Shown here piece after piece: positions 14,584-22,939 of a stretch of 32,824 bases of DNA. The DNA is from Candidatus Chloroploca mongolica (GTDB taxonomy: Bacteria; Chloroflexota; Chloroflexia; Chloroflexales; Chloroflexaceae): NCBI RefSeq assembly GCF_004762035.2, contig NZ_SIJK02000059.1, forward strand, positions 1-32,824. The letters are read 5' to 3'. The position numbers were made by a program, and so were the translations under genes. Under the pieces are notes generated by a model. The model was not told the origin of the DNA. It saw only the letters and a program-made list of their open reading frames with translations, and made no database searches. How positions within the stretch are numbered: position 1 is the stretch's first letter; every line of letters begins with the position of its first letter.

Positions 14584-15753
14584 TTAGCGTCGGTTGACGC
14601 GGTAGCCAACCTGCTTGAGCAACTCGCTGGCGATGACGCTCTTCTGGATCTCGTTGGTGCCCTCAAAGATACGGGTGACCCGCGCATCGCGGTACATCCG
14701 CTCGAGGGGCACTTCACGTGAGAAGCCCATGCCACCGTAGATCTGGATGGCTTCGTCAATTACCTGGCTCGCCATCTCGGTGCAGTAGAGCTTGACGATG
14801 CTGCTTTCGAGCGTCGCATTTTTGCCATCATCAACCTTGCGTGCGCAATCGTAGACGATCTGCTCCATCGTATAGATCTTGACCGCCATTTCAGCAAGCT
14901 TAAACTGGATCGCCTGCAAATCGGCGATAGGGCGACCAAACTGGTGACGCTCGATCGCATAATTGCGACTGAGCTCAAACGCCTCTTTCGCTGCCCCAAC
15001 ACTGCTGCCACCAAGCCCGCAACGCCCGATATCGAGGGTACGCATGGCAACCTGAAACCCATGGCCGACGCCACCAAGCACATTCTCGGCTGGCACACGC
15101 ATATCCTCAAAGAAGAGGCTTGCGGTATGCGACGCCTTCAGGCCCATCTTGTCCTCGACCTTGCCCACATGGAAACCAGGGAAGTCCTTCTCAACGATGA
15201 ACGCGGTGATCCCACCACGGGCACCTTTGGTCTTGTCGGTCACAGCATGCACAATGATCACATCGGCGAAACTGCCATTGGTGATCCACATCTTCTGACC
15301 ATTGATGACCCACTCATCGCCACGCAATTCGGCGGTTGTACTAAGATTAGCCGCATCACTGCCCGCGTTCGGCTCGGTCAACGCCCAAGCCCCCACGAGA
15401 CGGCCCTCATTCATCGGGCGCAGGTACTTGTCCTTCTGGGCCTCATTGCCCCCGAGGTAAACACTCATCGCAGCAAGCTGCGCATGCGCCCCAAAGATCG
15501 TCGCATGGCTAGCACAGACACGGTTCAACTCTTCCATCAGCACACAATAGCCCGTGATGCCCATGTCAAGCCCGCCATACACTTCGGGGAACGGCACACC
15601 CAACAAGCCCAACTCGCCGGCTTTCTTAAACGTCTCTAGCGGTACCCGCTCCTCTTCATCAACCTCACGGGCGATAGGACGGATCTCCTTATCCACGAAC
15701 TCGCGCACCGTCTGACGCAGCATCTTGATCTCATCACTGTGCTCGTACTCCAT
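14584..15753 (-). CDS. Acyl-CoA dehydrogenase
   Basis: The product is 389 residues, normal for the short/branched-chain acyl-CoA dehydrogenase family. It uses FAD to make a 2,3-enoyl-CoA. Signatures are ALTEPNAGSDAANLST (family motif 1), WITNGSFADVI, QFGRPIADLQAIQFKLAEMA (motif 2) and YRDARVTRIFEGTNEIQ near the C-terminus. The catalytic-base Glu sits in the usual position (E364). Chain-length specificity cannot be read. The ATG at 15753 follows GAGGAGG; an upstream extension to 15837 lacks a ribosome site. No ETF genes are adjacent, so it appears to stand alone. Confidence 0.93.
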   Translation of the reverse strand: MEYEHSDEIKMLRQTVREFVDKEIRPIAREVDEEERVPLETFKKAGELGLLGVPFPEVYGGLDMGITGYCVLMEELNRVCASHATIFGAHAQLAAMSVYLGGNEAQKDKYLRPMNEGRLVGAWALTEPNAGSDAANLSTTAELRGDEWVINGQKMWITNGSFADVIIVHAVTDKTKGARGGITAFIVEKDFPGFHVGKVEDKMGLKASHTASLFFEDMRVPAENVLGGVGHGFQVAMRTLDIGRCGLGGSSVGAAKEAFELSRNYAIERHQFGRPIADLQAIQFKLAEMAVKIYTMEQIVYDCARKVDDGKNATLESSIVKLYCTEMASQVIDEAIQIYGGMGFSREVPLERMYRDARVTRIFEGTNEIQKSVIASELLKQVGYRVNRR

Positions 15754-15854
15754 TGTCGAGGCCTCCTCTTGATGCGGTAGTGATACCGCTGCTGTAGTGA
15801 TGCAGCCTCTCTGGCTGCGCCTGGTTGTTGTGTGCAAGGCCGAGCCCTGCCTGC

Positions 15855-16090
15855 CGTTGCGTTCGAGGGCTTCGCCCCCACATCCCTACTGCTTGTCTGG
15901 CAACAGGCCAGCTACACTGGCCTGTTGCCAGACAAGCAAACATTCCTGGGGCTGTCGCCCTACGATCCCATACGTATGCCGACTGTTTTCACCAGCATAC
16001 GACGCGAGTTTCCGGGGGCCGCAGCCCCCCACGAAACAACTTGTTAGGGCGGTAGCCCTAACCATACTGGGCCGACGGCCCGGATGCAAT
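15855..16090. repeat. Hairpin cluster between acyl-CoA dehydrogenase and CocE-type gene
   Basis: The main hairpin has 21-bp perfect arms, 15891-15911 with 15917-15937, and apex GGCCAGCTACACTGGCC. Around it are mini-hairpins GGGCTGTCGCCC (near 15950), GGGGGCCGCAGCCCCC (near 16014), TTAGGGCGGTAGCCCTAA (near 16045) and GGGCCGACGGCCC (near 16070). The block shares its modules with 5064-5210. Confidence 0.85.
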
Positions 16091-16093
16091 GCA

Positions 16094-17869
16094 TCATGGT
16101 GTTGCAACCTCCTGGAGTTGCTCGCCTGCCATCGCCTGCCTGGTCGCCTCGCTGACAACGGGGAGAAGCAGAACGGAGGGATGCTCGGCGTCGTGAAAGA
16201 CCATTTGTTGGGCACGGAGTCCCGCAGGAACCGCGTCGATCAAGGCCCGTCCATCCCCACTATTGACATTCCAGCGGGGGTGAGCCCCACTACAGATATG
16301 CAAGCGCAGGCGTTGTCCGGCATGAAAACGCCGTGCTGTTGCCCAGAGATCAAGTTCAAGCCGGAGGCTGCCGTCAGGTTGACGCTCACCGACACCCGGC
16401 TCAACCCGGATGGCACCCTCGCAGACATTGATGCTCCGCCCATCAGGGTCAACCGCGCAGAGACGCCCGACGAGATCGAAATAGGCCAGATTGGAACGAA
16501 CAAAAACCTCGAGGCGCACATAGCCAAGCACATCCAGCGGCGCTTCGAGCGGCGCACTGGTAAAGAGCAACACATCGTGGCGTGCCTCAACACGCGCCTG
16601 GTTACGCGCCCCACCATCCGGGCTCAAGACCGGCCCGCCAACCGAAGGCGTTGGATCGTGCGGATCATACTCGAACGATGAAGCGGGAGCCTCTTGCGCC
16701 CTGGTTTCACGCAACCAACCCCCGGCGTGCAGATAGAACCGCTGCAATTGCGCCGGCGGAGGCCAGAAATCCATCTCGTGCGTTTCGTGCGCCCCTAACA
16801 GCGCCAACCGTACGGCCCGTCGGCGCGGCACGTCACGCCCGCGCAAGAGCGCATCAAACCAGACCAACCCCTCGCGGACAGACGCGCCAAGGATGCTCTT
16901 GGAGGTATGGTGTCCGGCGAGCACCGTGAGATAGGGCCGCGCATCAGCAGCCAGCAAGTCGGTATAATCGGCAAGTTGGTCACGCAGGAAAATGTCGTAC
17001 CACGCAGCAACCAGATGCACAGCCGGCGTCACCCGCGCAAGCGAACGATCAAAATCCACCCTGGACCAATAGGCCCCATCAGGGCCTGGCTCGGCGAGCC
17101 ACTGCTGAAAGAAGGGCTGCACCGCCCCGGTCGCCCGGCGATCGGCTTCAGCGAGCGGAGCCGAAGCCAGCGTCGCCGCCAGGGTCGCCTCGCGCTGCGG
17201 GCGCAACACCCGCACCAGGGCAACCAGGTCAAGCGAGCGTCGGTTGGTTGCCTCGAGATAGGTTGCCCAGCGCAGCGACGACTCATAGGCAAACGGGCCA
17301 CCCGGATAGAACGAATGCGAAAAGCGGCTCGTCGCAATCACCGGCATGATCGCCTTGAGAAACGGCGGCGCATCGGCGGCCACGGCCCACTGGGTATAGC
17401 CAAGATAACTTGGCCCCCACATCCCCAGATTGCCCTCGAACCAGGGCTGGGCAGCGATCCAGTCCAACGTCGTGCGGCCATCCTCCTGCTCGTGGACAAA
17501 AGGCTCAAAGACCCCGCCCGAACGAAACCGCCCACGCACCCCCTGCACCACCACATTGTACCCACGCTCAGCAAAGAGCGCTGCCCCCATCAAACCACCC
17601 GGCCCGAGCAACCGAGTCTCGGAGGGGCGACCATAGGGCGTGCGGATCAAAATCGTCGGAAACTGCCCGCTAGCACGCGGAAAAAAGCGATCCGCATAGA
17701 GCACCGTGCCATCGGGCATTGGCACAGGCAGATCATACTCGACGGCCACCGCATATTCGGGTGGGCGCAAACCAAACGCACGAGCGATGATCTGGCGACG
17801 CCTGGCATAGAGCCCCGCGCCAACCAATCCGAGCCCGGCTATGCCGATGGCCGCCAGCGAACGCCGCAT
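16094..17869 (-). CDS. CocE/NonD family serine hydrolase (peptidase S15-like)
   Basis: The product is 591 residues. An N-terminal hydrophobic helix (about 4-22) followed by RRR suggests a membrane anchor or signal. The alpha/beta-hydrolase core has the nucleophile in GPSYLGYTQ (Ser154), the acid in VAAWYDIFLRDQ (Asp292) and the His in LAGHHTSKS (His320/321). The C-terminal jelly-roll domain (about 360-591: GPVLSPDG, LLFTSAPLEAPLDVLGYVRL) is typical of CocE and X-Pro dipeptidyl peptidases. It should hydrolyse an acyl ester or N-acyl bond; the substrate is unknown. The ATG at 17869 is preceded by AGAGGAAG. A strong promoter lies 137 bp upstream at 18006-18035, so it has its own transcript. Confidence 0.9.
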   Translation of the reverse strand: MRRSLAAIGIAGLGLVGAGLYARRRQIIARAFGLRPPEYAVAVEYDLPVPMPDGTVLYADRFFPRASGQFPTILIRTPYGRPSETRLLGPGGLMGAALFAERGYNVVVQGVRGRFRSGGVFEPFVHEQEDGRTTLDWIAAQPWFEGNLGMWGPSYLGYTQWAVAADAPPFLKAIMPVIATSRFSHSFYPGGPFAYESSLRWATYLEATNRRSLDLVALVRVLRPQREATLAATLASAPLAEADRRATGAVQPFFQQWLAEPGPDGAYWSRVDFDRSLARVTPAVHLVAAWYDIFLRDQLADYTDLLAADARPYLTVLAGHHTSKSILGASVREGLVWFDALLRGRDVPRRRAVRLALLGAHETHEMDFWPPPAQLQRFYLHAGGWLRETRAQEAPASSFEYDPHDPTPSVGGPVLSPDGGARNQARVEARHDVLLFTSAPLEAPLDVLGYVRLEVFVRSNLAYFDLVGRLCAVDPDGRSINVCEGAIRVEPGVGERQPDGSLRLELDLWATARRFHAGQRLRLHICSGAHPRWNVNSGDGRALIDAVPAGLRAQQMVFHDAEHPSVLLLPVVSEATRQAMAGEQLQEVATP

Positions 17870-17996
17870 GAGATCTTCCTCTGATGAAAATAGGAAAGAT
17901 AGGGTAGGGAAAACGAGAACCCTGCCCTCTTGAACCTGCCCTGGGAAAAAGCATCCCGGCTTTCTCACAAAGCGTATGACAAATATTACACGGTGC

Positions 17997-18035
17997 GTTA
18001 TAAAAAGTATAACAAATACCTATGAGACCTGTCAA
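17997..18035 (-). promoter_or_regulatory. Sigma70-type promoter with palindrome over the -10
   Basis: On the minus strand, TTGACA (18030-18035) and TATACT (18006-18011) are separated by 18 bp. The inverted repeat GTTATA-N5-TATAAC at 17997-18013 covers the -10 box and could be a repressor operator. It should drive the CocE-type gene. Confidence 0.7.
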
Positions 18036-18055
18036 GCCATAAATAACGCAGAGTG

Positions 18056-19135
18056 TCAATTTGCCTCAAATTGCTCAAAGGCGAGCCCATAGGTACGGGC
18101 GGGAATATCACCAAGCGTTGTCGGCCAGAGGCCCGTCACGGCGCGGGTGATCTTGCCGGCGTGGTCGTGACAATTTTCGATAAAGAGCGAGTAGCGCTGC
18201 TGAACACCCGCCGCCACTGTGCCTGCGACATACACACCGGGGACATTCGTCTCCATTGTTTCGGGATCAAACCGGGGAACCCGATTCGAGCCTTCGAGCA
18301 ATACGCCCACCTCTTCGAGCAGGCTCTGGTCGCCGCGAAAGCCGGTTGCCAACAAGACAAAATCGGTCGCGTGGCGCAGCGTTGGGCCAGGCACTGGTTC
18401 GCCGTCAACGGTACGCACGAATTCAACATAATCAGGCGTAATCGCCACCGGCATCGTTTCGGGCAAAAAACGGATCGTCCCGGCTTCGATCTGGGCCAGC
18501 AGATCGGGCATGAGCCAGTGCTTCACCCGGCGCTCATCAAAGGTCGCACGCCGATAGCTAATCGTCACCTGGGCACCGGCCCGCCAGCAACGGAGAGCGG
18601 CTTCGACGGCGGAATTTTTGCCGCCAACAATCAGCAACCGGCGCCGAAAATAGTCGTGCGGATCACGAAAATAGTGACTCACATGGGGCAGATCCTCACC
18701 GGGAAGATCGAGGCGAAGGGGCCAGTGCATATCGCCAATCGCAAAGACCACCCGTACCGCCTGATAGGTGCGTGGCCCGGTGCGATGGCTCGTCTGCAGC
18801 GTAAATGCCCCGACCGAGCCAGTCACGCTGGTCACCGGCTCGTAGCTATTGATATGCAGGTCAAACTGCTCGACGACCGCCCGCAGATAGGCCAGATACT
18901 CTTCGCCGGTCGTGCGTTGCTGATGATTATTGGGGATCGGCACCCCCGCAATCGCAATGCGCTCGCTCGTACTAAAAAAGGTTGTCTGGCGCGGCCACCA
19001 GGTCATCGTATGACCAATCTGACCCACATCGAACTGCACATAGCGTACCCCTCTGAGCTTGAGACAAACGGCGAGTTCAAGGCCAATCGGCCCGGCGCCA
19101 ATAATAGCGATGTCGTACGGTTGCTGCGTAGGCAT
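18056..19135 (-). CDS. YpdA/Bdr-like flavoprotein (putative thiol-disulphide reductase)
   Basis: The product is 359 residues. FAD motif GAGPIG is at 13-18, the YpdA-like [17 protein letters not shown] at 52-68, NADPH motif [13 protein letters not shown] at 169-181 and ATGFRGD in the last third. YpdA of Firmicutes reduces bacillithiol disulphide using NADPH. FFSTSE and GGKNSA are shared with that family, but the low-molecular-weight thiol of this organism is unknown. No catalytic CxxC is present, also as in YpdA. The ATG at 19135 is preceded by AGGAAAGGAA; upstream DNA is palindromic repeat, so the longer open frame to 19417 is rejected. It is transcribed toward the CocE-type gene but separated by that gene's promoter. 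Confidence 0.85.
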   Translation of the reverse strand: MPTQQPYDIAIIGAGPIGLELAVCLKLRGVRYVQFDVGQIGHTMTWWPRQTTFFSTSERIAIAGVPIPNNHQQRTTGEEYLAYLRAVVEQFDLHINSYEPVTSVTGSVGAFTLQTSHRTGPRTYQAVRVVFAIGDMHWPLRLDLPGEDLPHVSHYFRDPHDYFRRRLLIVGGKNSAVEAALRCWRAGAQVTISYRRATFDERRVKHWLMPDLLAQIEAGTIRFLPETMPVAITPDYVEFVRTVDGEPVPGPTLRHATDFVLLATGFRGDQSLLEEVGVLLEGSNRVPRFDPETMETNVPGVYVAGTVAAGVQQRYSLFIENCHDHAGKITRAVTGLWPTTLGDIPARTYGLAFEQFEAN

Positions 19136-19157
19136 GATGTGTTCCTTTCCTGCATAG

Positions 19158-19570
19158 TTATTGCATCTTCCGTGTATGCACCCCGCCAGGGCACCCGCAA
19201 GGGCTGCCCCTACACCGGCCCCGCCCAGGGCACCCGCAAGGGGTGCCCCTACACCCGGCCCCGCCCAGGGCACCCGCAAGGGGTGCCCGTACACCCGGCC
19301 CCGCCCAGGGCACCCGCAAGGGGTGCCCCTACACCGACACCGGGCCCGGCCCCCGGCCCCGCCCAGGGCACCCGCAAGGGGTGCCCGTACACCCGGCCCG
19401 GCCCAGGGCACCCGCAAGGGGTGCCCCTACACCGACACCGGGCCCGGCCCCCGGCCCCGCCCAGGGCACCCGCAAGGGGTGCCCGTACACCCGGCCCGGC
19501 CCCTGTAGGGGCACCCCTGGCGGGTGCCCCTACAGGGGGCGGGTGCCCCTACAGGGGGCGGGTGCCCCGT
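19158..19570. repeat. Array A of GGGCACCCGCAAGGGGTGCCC palindromes
   Basis: About eight near-identical palindromes, GGGCACCCGCAAGGGGTGCCC with the last base slightly variable, are spaced by TACACCCGGCCCCGCCCA-type linkers. Two longer linkers carry GACACCGGGCCCGGCC. Degenerate TAGGGGCACCC...GGGTGCCCCTACAG units close the array. The left edge (TTGCATCTTCCGTG, about 19159-19173) and the downstream GATGCAATCGCCCTG (about 19653-19667) recur at the edge of array B. I see no gene in 19136-19687. Confidence 0.85.
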
Positions 19571-19687
19571 TGTTGCCGGGTGCCGCCGTTTGCGCCGCTG
19601 GTTGCATGCACATGCTGCCACATAGCGCGTATGTTTGTATCCGGTTTCGTATGATGCAATCGCCCTGTATAGTTGCGGGCTCTTATC

Positions 19688-19717
19688 TTGACATGGAGTA
19701 ACCCTCATGAGTATAAT
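19688..19717 (+). promoter_or_regulatory. Consensus sigma70 promoter
   Basis: TTGACA (19688-19693) and TATAAT (19712-19717) are both perfect consensus, separated by 18 bp. The -10 lies inside the palindrome GAGTATAATACTC (19710-19722). It drives the exported PPC-domain gene at 19756. Confidence 0.8.
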
Positions 19718-19755
19718 ACTCAAGATTCTACTTCTGTTAGGAGCCGCGTGTATTC

Positions 19756-21264
19756 ATGAACCACCGTATACACTGGCGCAATGCCGCGGTTGCCACGTTC
19801 ATTATCGTTGCACTCTTTCTCGCGGTAACTGCCCCTTTCACCTCACTTCCGCTCAGTGCGCAAACCGCTATTACGGTTGATCCTCCCACCCCTGCCATCA
19901 GCGTTGCCCCTGGTGGGACAAATCAGATTCTGATTACCGTGACGAATAATAGCATTCCCGGTGCGGTGGATCGTACGTTTACCCTTGCTTTTATCAATAT
20001 TCCCGCTGGGATTCAGCTCGCTCCCTCTGGTTCGACCTTCATTGCTGTCGGTTCGTCGCAGCAGATCAGTATTGGCGCTGCAGTGGCGAGCACGGTTGCG
20101 CCAGGGGTCTATACGATTGCCGGCAATATTACCGGTACTGCTCCGGGTCAGACGAATGTGACGCAGAGTATCTTTTTGCAGCTTACCGTCACTGGGGCAA
20201 CGTTTACCCCAACGCCAACAACGACGCCAACACCCCGTCCGGCGACCGCCACACCAACCCGTGGCCCGGTCTGTCGTGATGGCTTTGAGGATGATAACAG
20301 CCCGGCCGCAGCCAAAGTGATTGATGTTGATACCTCGCAGGAACGGGCGATCTGCCCCGCAGGCGATGTTGACTGGCTTGTGTTTGGCGGGGTCGAGGGC
20401 AAGGTCTATACGATTGATATTGCAAGTCAGTCACCTGGGCTCGATCTGAGCCTCGAAATCTTTGACGCGAACCTGAATAGTATCGCCTTTAATGACGATT
20501 TCTTCAACCGCACCCCCGGGAGCCCCAATCCAGGTGATACGCGCCCCCGCATTACCATCCGTATCCCTGCTGATGGGCGATACTATATTCGGGTGCGTGA
20601 TGTTGCCGGACGCGGTGGGGTGGATTTTCGGTATGTGATTGCGCTACTCAGCGGGAGCTACGGCCCAACACCAACCTTGGTCACCAATGTCTGCCTCGAT
20701 CTCTTTGAGCCCGATGGTCTGCCTGAGCAGGCGAGGCTGATCACATCGAATGAACTTCAGGAGAATCGTGCGCTCTGTCCTGATGGCGATGCTGACTGGG
20801 TAAGCTTCTTTGGCAAGACGGGCAAGCGTTACATTATGTATACCGATACGCGGCGCTATGTTGGGCGCACCAGGGTGAACGAGGATACACAGGCGGGCGC
20901 GGATACGGTGATGGTGCTGACTGATCGCGATGGGGTCTCGGTCATTGACATCAATGACGATATCCCGGGCGGCAATTCGCTCGACTCACAGATCGAGTTT
21001 ATTCCTCAGGTTGATGGCTTCTATTTTGTGCAGATCAAGAATGTCGGCGATATTGGCAATCAGTTTATTCGCTACGATCTTGTTCTGTTGCTCTGTTTGC
21101 CGGGGCAAACCGATTGTGGCCGGACGACGATCACCGGGTTGCCGATTAACCCGATTACGCCCGTGCCGACCGGCACGCCTGATCGTGAGTTTGTGCTTGA
21201 TCAGCCAACCGCGAACCCAACCAATACGCCCACACCTACGCCCACACCTACGCCTACGCCATAA
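19756..21264 (+). CDS. Exported protein with two PPC-like domains and Pro-Thr linkers
   Basis: The product is 502 residues. A signal peptide (about 1-36, ending LPLSAQ) precedes a beta-rich N-terminal domain (to ~146). A TPTPTTTPTPRPATATPT linker then leads to two pre-peptidase-C-terminal-like domains (about 172-300 and 310-450). Both domains carry C..D.FE.D, a CP.GD.DW core and YYIRV/FYFVQIKN strands. The chain ends abruptly in a run of Thr-Pro. Such PPC beta-sandwiches are extracellular adhesion or targeting modules. No catalytic domain is attached. It may be surface-associated through the tail. AGGAG lies 12 bp before the ATG. The next gene follows after 18 bp and is probably co-transcribed. 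Confidence 0.85.
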   Translation: MNHRIHWRNAAVATFIIVALFLAVTAPFTSLPLSAQTAITVDPPTPAISVAPGGTNQILITVTNNSIPGAVDRTFTLAFINIPAGIQLAPSGSTFIAVGSSQQISIGAAVASTVAPGVYTIAGNITGTAPGQTNVTQSIFLQLTVTGATFTPTPTTTPTPRPATATPTRGPVCRDGFEDDNSPAAAKVIDVDTSQERAICPAGDVDWLVFGGVEGKVYTIDIASQSPGLDLSLEIFDANLNSIAFNDDFFNRTPGSPNPGDTRPRITIRIPADGRYYIRVRDVAGRGGVDFRYVIALLSGSYGPTPTLVTNVCLDLFEPDGLPEQARLITSNELQENRALCPDGDADWVSFFGKTGKRYIMYTDTRRYVGRTRVNEDTQAGADTVMVLTDRDGVSVIDINDDIPGGNSLDSQIEFIPQVDGFYFVQIKNVGDIGNQFIRYDLVLLLCLPGQTDCGRTTITGLPINPITPVPTGTPDREFVLDQPTANPTNTPTPTPTPTPTP

Positions 21265-21282
21265 AACCCTGTTGCCCAGGCT

Positions 21283-22428
21283 ATGTATACACCCATTCGT
21301 GACGATACGCGCGAACTCGAAGTGCTGGTCAGCCAATTGGCTGACCAGACTGGTTCTCGGTTGGCGACGTCGCAGGGTGAGGCAACGGTGGCTGCGTTTG
21401 TCAATGGGCGGCTGCGCCATGCAGGGATGGGCGTCGGTACCTACGAAATACGCGTAGTTCCGCACCAAGGGCATTGGTATCGCTGGCCGGCCCTGCTGGG
21501 GCTGGTGGCGGCATTGCTGACGCCGCTGCTGCCATTGCCATCGCTGGCCCTGGCACTGATCGTCTTCGGGTGGCTCTTGCTCGATAGTCTGGGCATGCCG
21601 TTGCCCCCGCCAGGGCGTCGCTATGCCAGCCAGAATATTGTGGGTACCCGAGCGATTGCCGGCGCAATGGGGCTTGAACCGGCAGTGCCACGCTGGCACG
21701 TCTTGCTGCTGGCCCCCCTCGATATGGCGCTGGCGCACCGTGGGCTTGCCGCGCTGTGCGGGACAGGGCCAATCGCCGCGCTTGGACGAGTCGTGATTGC
21801 CACCGTGACGATCCTCGCGGCCGGGATGAGTCTCTTGCTCCCCGGTCTTCCATGGCTGATGAGTCTGCCTGGTGTGCTGGGCTATCTGCTGTTGCTGGTT
21901 GCCGCCCTGCGCCCGCCAACGCCGGCCAGTCCCGATGGCGGCCTGGCAACCCTGGCAACGATGTTGGCCGCAGTGCAACGCCTTGGCACGCTGACCAACG
22001 TCGAGGTGTGGGCCGTCGCGGTTGGGGCCGTTGCCAGCGACCGGCGTGGCGTCACTAATCTGCTCGCTCGGTTCCCCTTTGACCGTACCCGAACCCTTTG
22101 CATTGCACTAGAGCCGCTGGTGGGCAACCAGGTGGTCATTGCGAGCCGCGAACGGGCAGGGGGCGTGGCTGATCCGCTCTTGCTGGAACTGGCGCTGGAA
22201 GCCGACGCAGCCGATCCCCAGATCGATGCTGAACCGCAGATCCTGGCGCAACGGGGGCGGCTAGCAAGCATTCTGCGGCGTCACGGCTATCGAACCGTGA
22301 CTATTCTGGCACGACCTGCACCGGGGGCGCTGGCGCAGAACAGTGATCCTGCCGCGATGCCGCGGCTGGTGGAACGCACGACACGGCTGATTGTGGGCAT
22401 CGTGCGAGGTCTGGAGGCCAAGGGATGA
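21283..22428 (+). CDS. Membrane M28-peptidase-like protein lacking metal ligands
   Basis: The product is 381 residues. The N-terminus (ELEVLVSQLADQTGSRLATSQGEATVAAFVNGRLRHAGM) matches the entry helix of M28 aminopeptidases. Two hydrophobic hairpins follow (about 68-106 and 165-209), giving four membrane helices. Positions that normally bind zinc look substituted: LLLAPLDMA (141-149) where M28 has a His-x-Asp, SPDGG (216-220) for the DNASG segment, and VGAVASDRRG (247-256) for GxEExGxxGS. I infer a catalytically dead, membrane-embedded M28 relative, perhaps a binding or scaffold protein. It follows the PPC gene by 18 bp. The ribosome site is weak. Confidence 0.65.
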   Translation: MYTPIRDDTRELEVLVSQLADQTGSRLATSQGEATVAAFVNGRLRHAGMGVGTYEIRVVPHQGHWYRWPALLGLVAALLTPLLPLPSLALALIVFGWLLLDSLGMPLPPPGRRYASQNIVGTRAIAGAMGLEPAVPRWHVLLLAPLDMALAHRGLAALCGTGPIAALGRVVIATVTILAAGMSLLLPGLPWLMSLPGVLGYLLLLVAALRPPTPASPDGGLATLATMLAAVQRLGTLTNVEVWAVAVGAVASDRRGVTNLLARFPFDRTRTLCIALEPLVGNQVVIASRERAGGVADPLLLELALEADAADPQIDAEPQILAQRGRLASILRRHGYRTVTILARPAPGALAQNSDPAAMPRLVERTTRLIVGIVRGLEAKG

Positions 22429-22439
22429 AGGATCTGGGG

Positions 22440-22512
22440 AGACCTGGCAGGTGGGCGGCGCAAGGCTCCTGGGGATAGCGGAAGGGTTGCCTGCCGCTCA
22501 CCTGCCAGGTCT
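22440..22512. repeat. Inverted repeat, 14-bp arms
   Basis: AGACCTGGCAGGTG (22440-22453) pairs with CACCTGCCAGGTCT (22499-22512). It is just downstream of the M28-like gene and may end that transcript. The GACCTG..CAGGTC core resembles the hairpin at 23981. Confidence 0.65.
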
Positions 22513-22529
22513 GAGGGTGCTTCACGGCG

Positions 22530-22703
22530 GCACCCGGCAACACCAGGGCACCCGGCAACACCTAGGGCACCCGGCAACACCTAGGGCACCCGGCAACACC
22601 TAGGGCACCCGCAAGGGGTGCCCCTACAGGGCAGGGCCCGGTGTAGGGGCACCCCTTGCGGGTGCCCTGGTGGGGTGCATGCACGGAAGATGCAATCGCC
22701 CTG
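22530..22703. repeat. Array B of CACCCGGCAACACC units and GGGCACCCG palindromes
   Basis: Four near-direct repeats of GGCACCCGGCAACACC(TA)G are followed by two GGGCACCCGCAAGGGGTGCCC palindromes in opposite orientation around CCTACAGGGCAGGGCCCGGTGTAGG. The right edge, TGCACGGAAGATGCAATCGCCCTG, is shared with array A. Confidence 0.8.
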
Positions 22704-22718
22704 GTGCTTCGGCCTTAC

Positions 22719-22747
22719 TTGCGTAACGTGCGCGGTCGTGGTAGGAT
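22719..22747 (+). promoter_or_regulatory. Promoter of the putative 6S RNA
   Basis: TTGCGT (22719-22724) and TAGGAT (22742-22747) are 17 bp apart. Transcription would start near 22754-22756, which is where the closing stem of the predicted RNA begins. Confidence 0.6.
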
Positions 22748-22755
22748 CAGACTAT

Positions 22756-22915
22756 CCTCGGCTGCACGTGGGTGGGTATGTGTTTTGAGCCAACACTGTT
22801 TCGATGGGAGCTTTGCTCTAACGAGTTGAGTTATGCGGCGGGCCGCAGATACTCACAGGCGGGCACCCACCTGCGCTTGCAGGTTCGAAACTGACCCATT
22901 CACGGCATGTCGAGG
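22756..22915 (+). ncRNA. ssrS: Probable 6S RNA
   Basis: The 160-nt segment starts CCTCGGC and ends GTCGAGG. Its ends pair almost continuously for about 20 bp (22756-22777 with 22895-22915), with single-base bulges. An internal open region contains TTTTGAGCC on the 5' side. The 3' side has GGCACCCACCTGCGCTTGCAGG, which includes a small hairpin, followed by TTCGAAAC. A long rod plus central bubble plus GAGCC and CACCCACCT...GGTTCGAAA is the 6S pattern. The function would be to bind sigma70-RNA polymerase in stationary phase. A promoter fits the 5' end, and TTTTT follows the closing stem. It sits 24 bp before holA. No covariance search was possible. Confidence 0.72.
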
Positions 22916-22939
22916 TAAATTTTTCTGAGCGGTGTGGTT

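Noticed and set aside
19158-19570. Possible CRISPR array
   Set aside because: The repeats are palindromic but the spacers are themselves repeated and vary little, and no cas gene is in the window.
19161-19701. Several overlapping Pro/Gly-rich frames in the palindrome array
   Set aside because: The open frames arise because the repeat lacks stop codons; no start signals or conserved domain.
22756-22915. tRNA, tmRNA or RNase P RNA
   Set aside because: No cloverleaf or CCA end and no tag-peptide region; the length is too short for RNase P and the single long rod fits 6S better.
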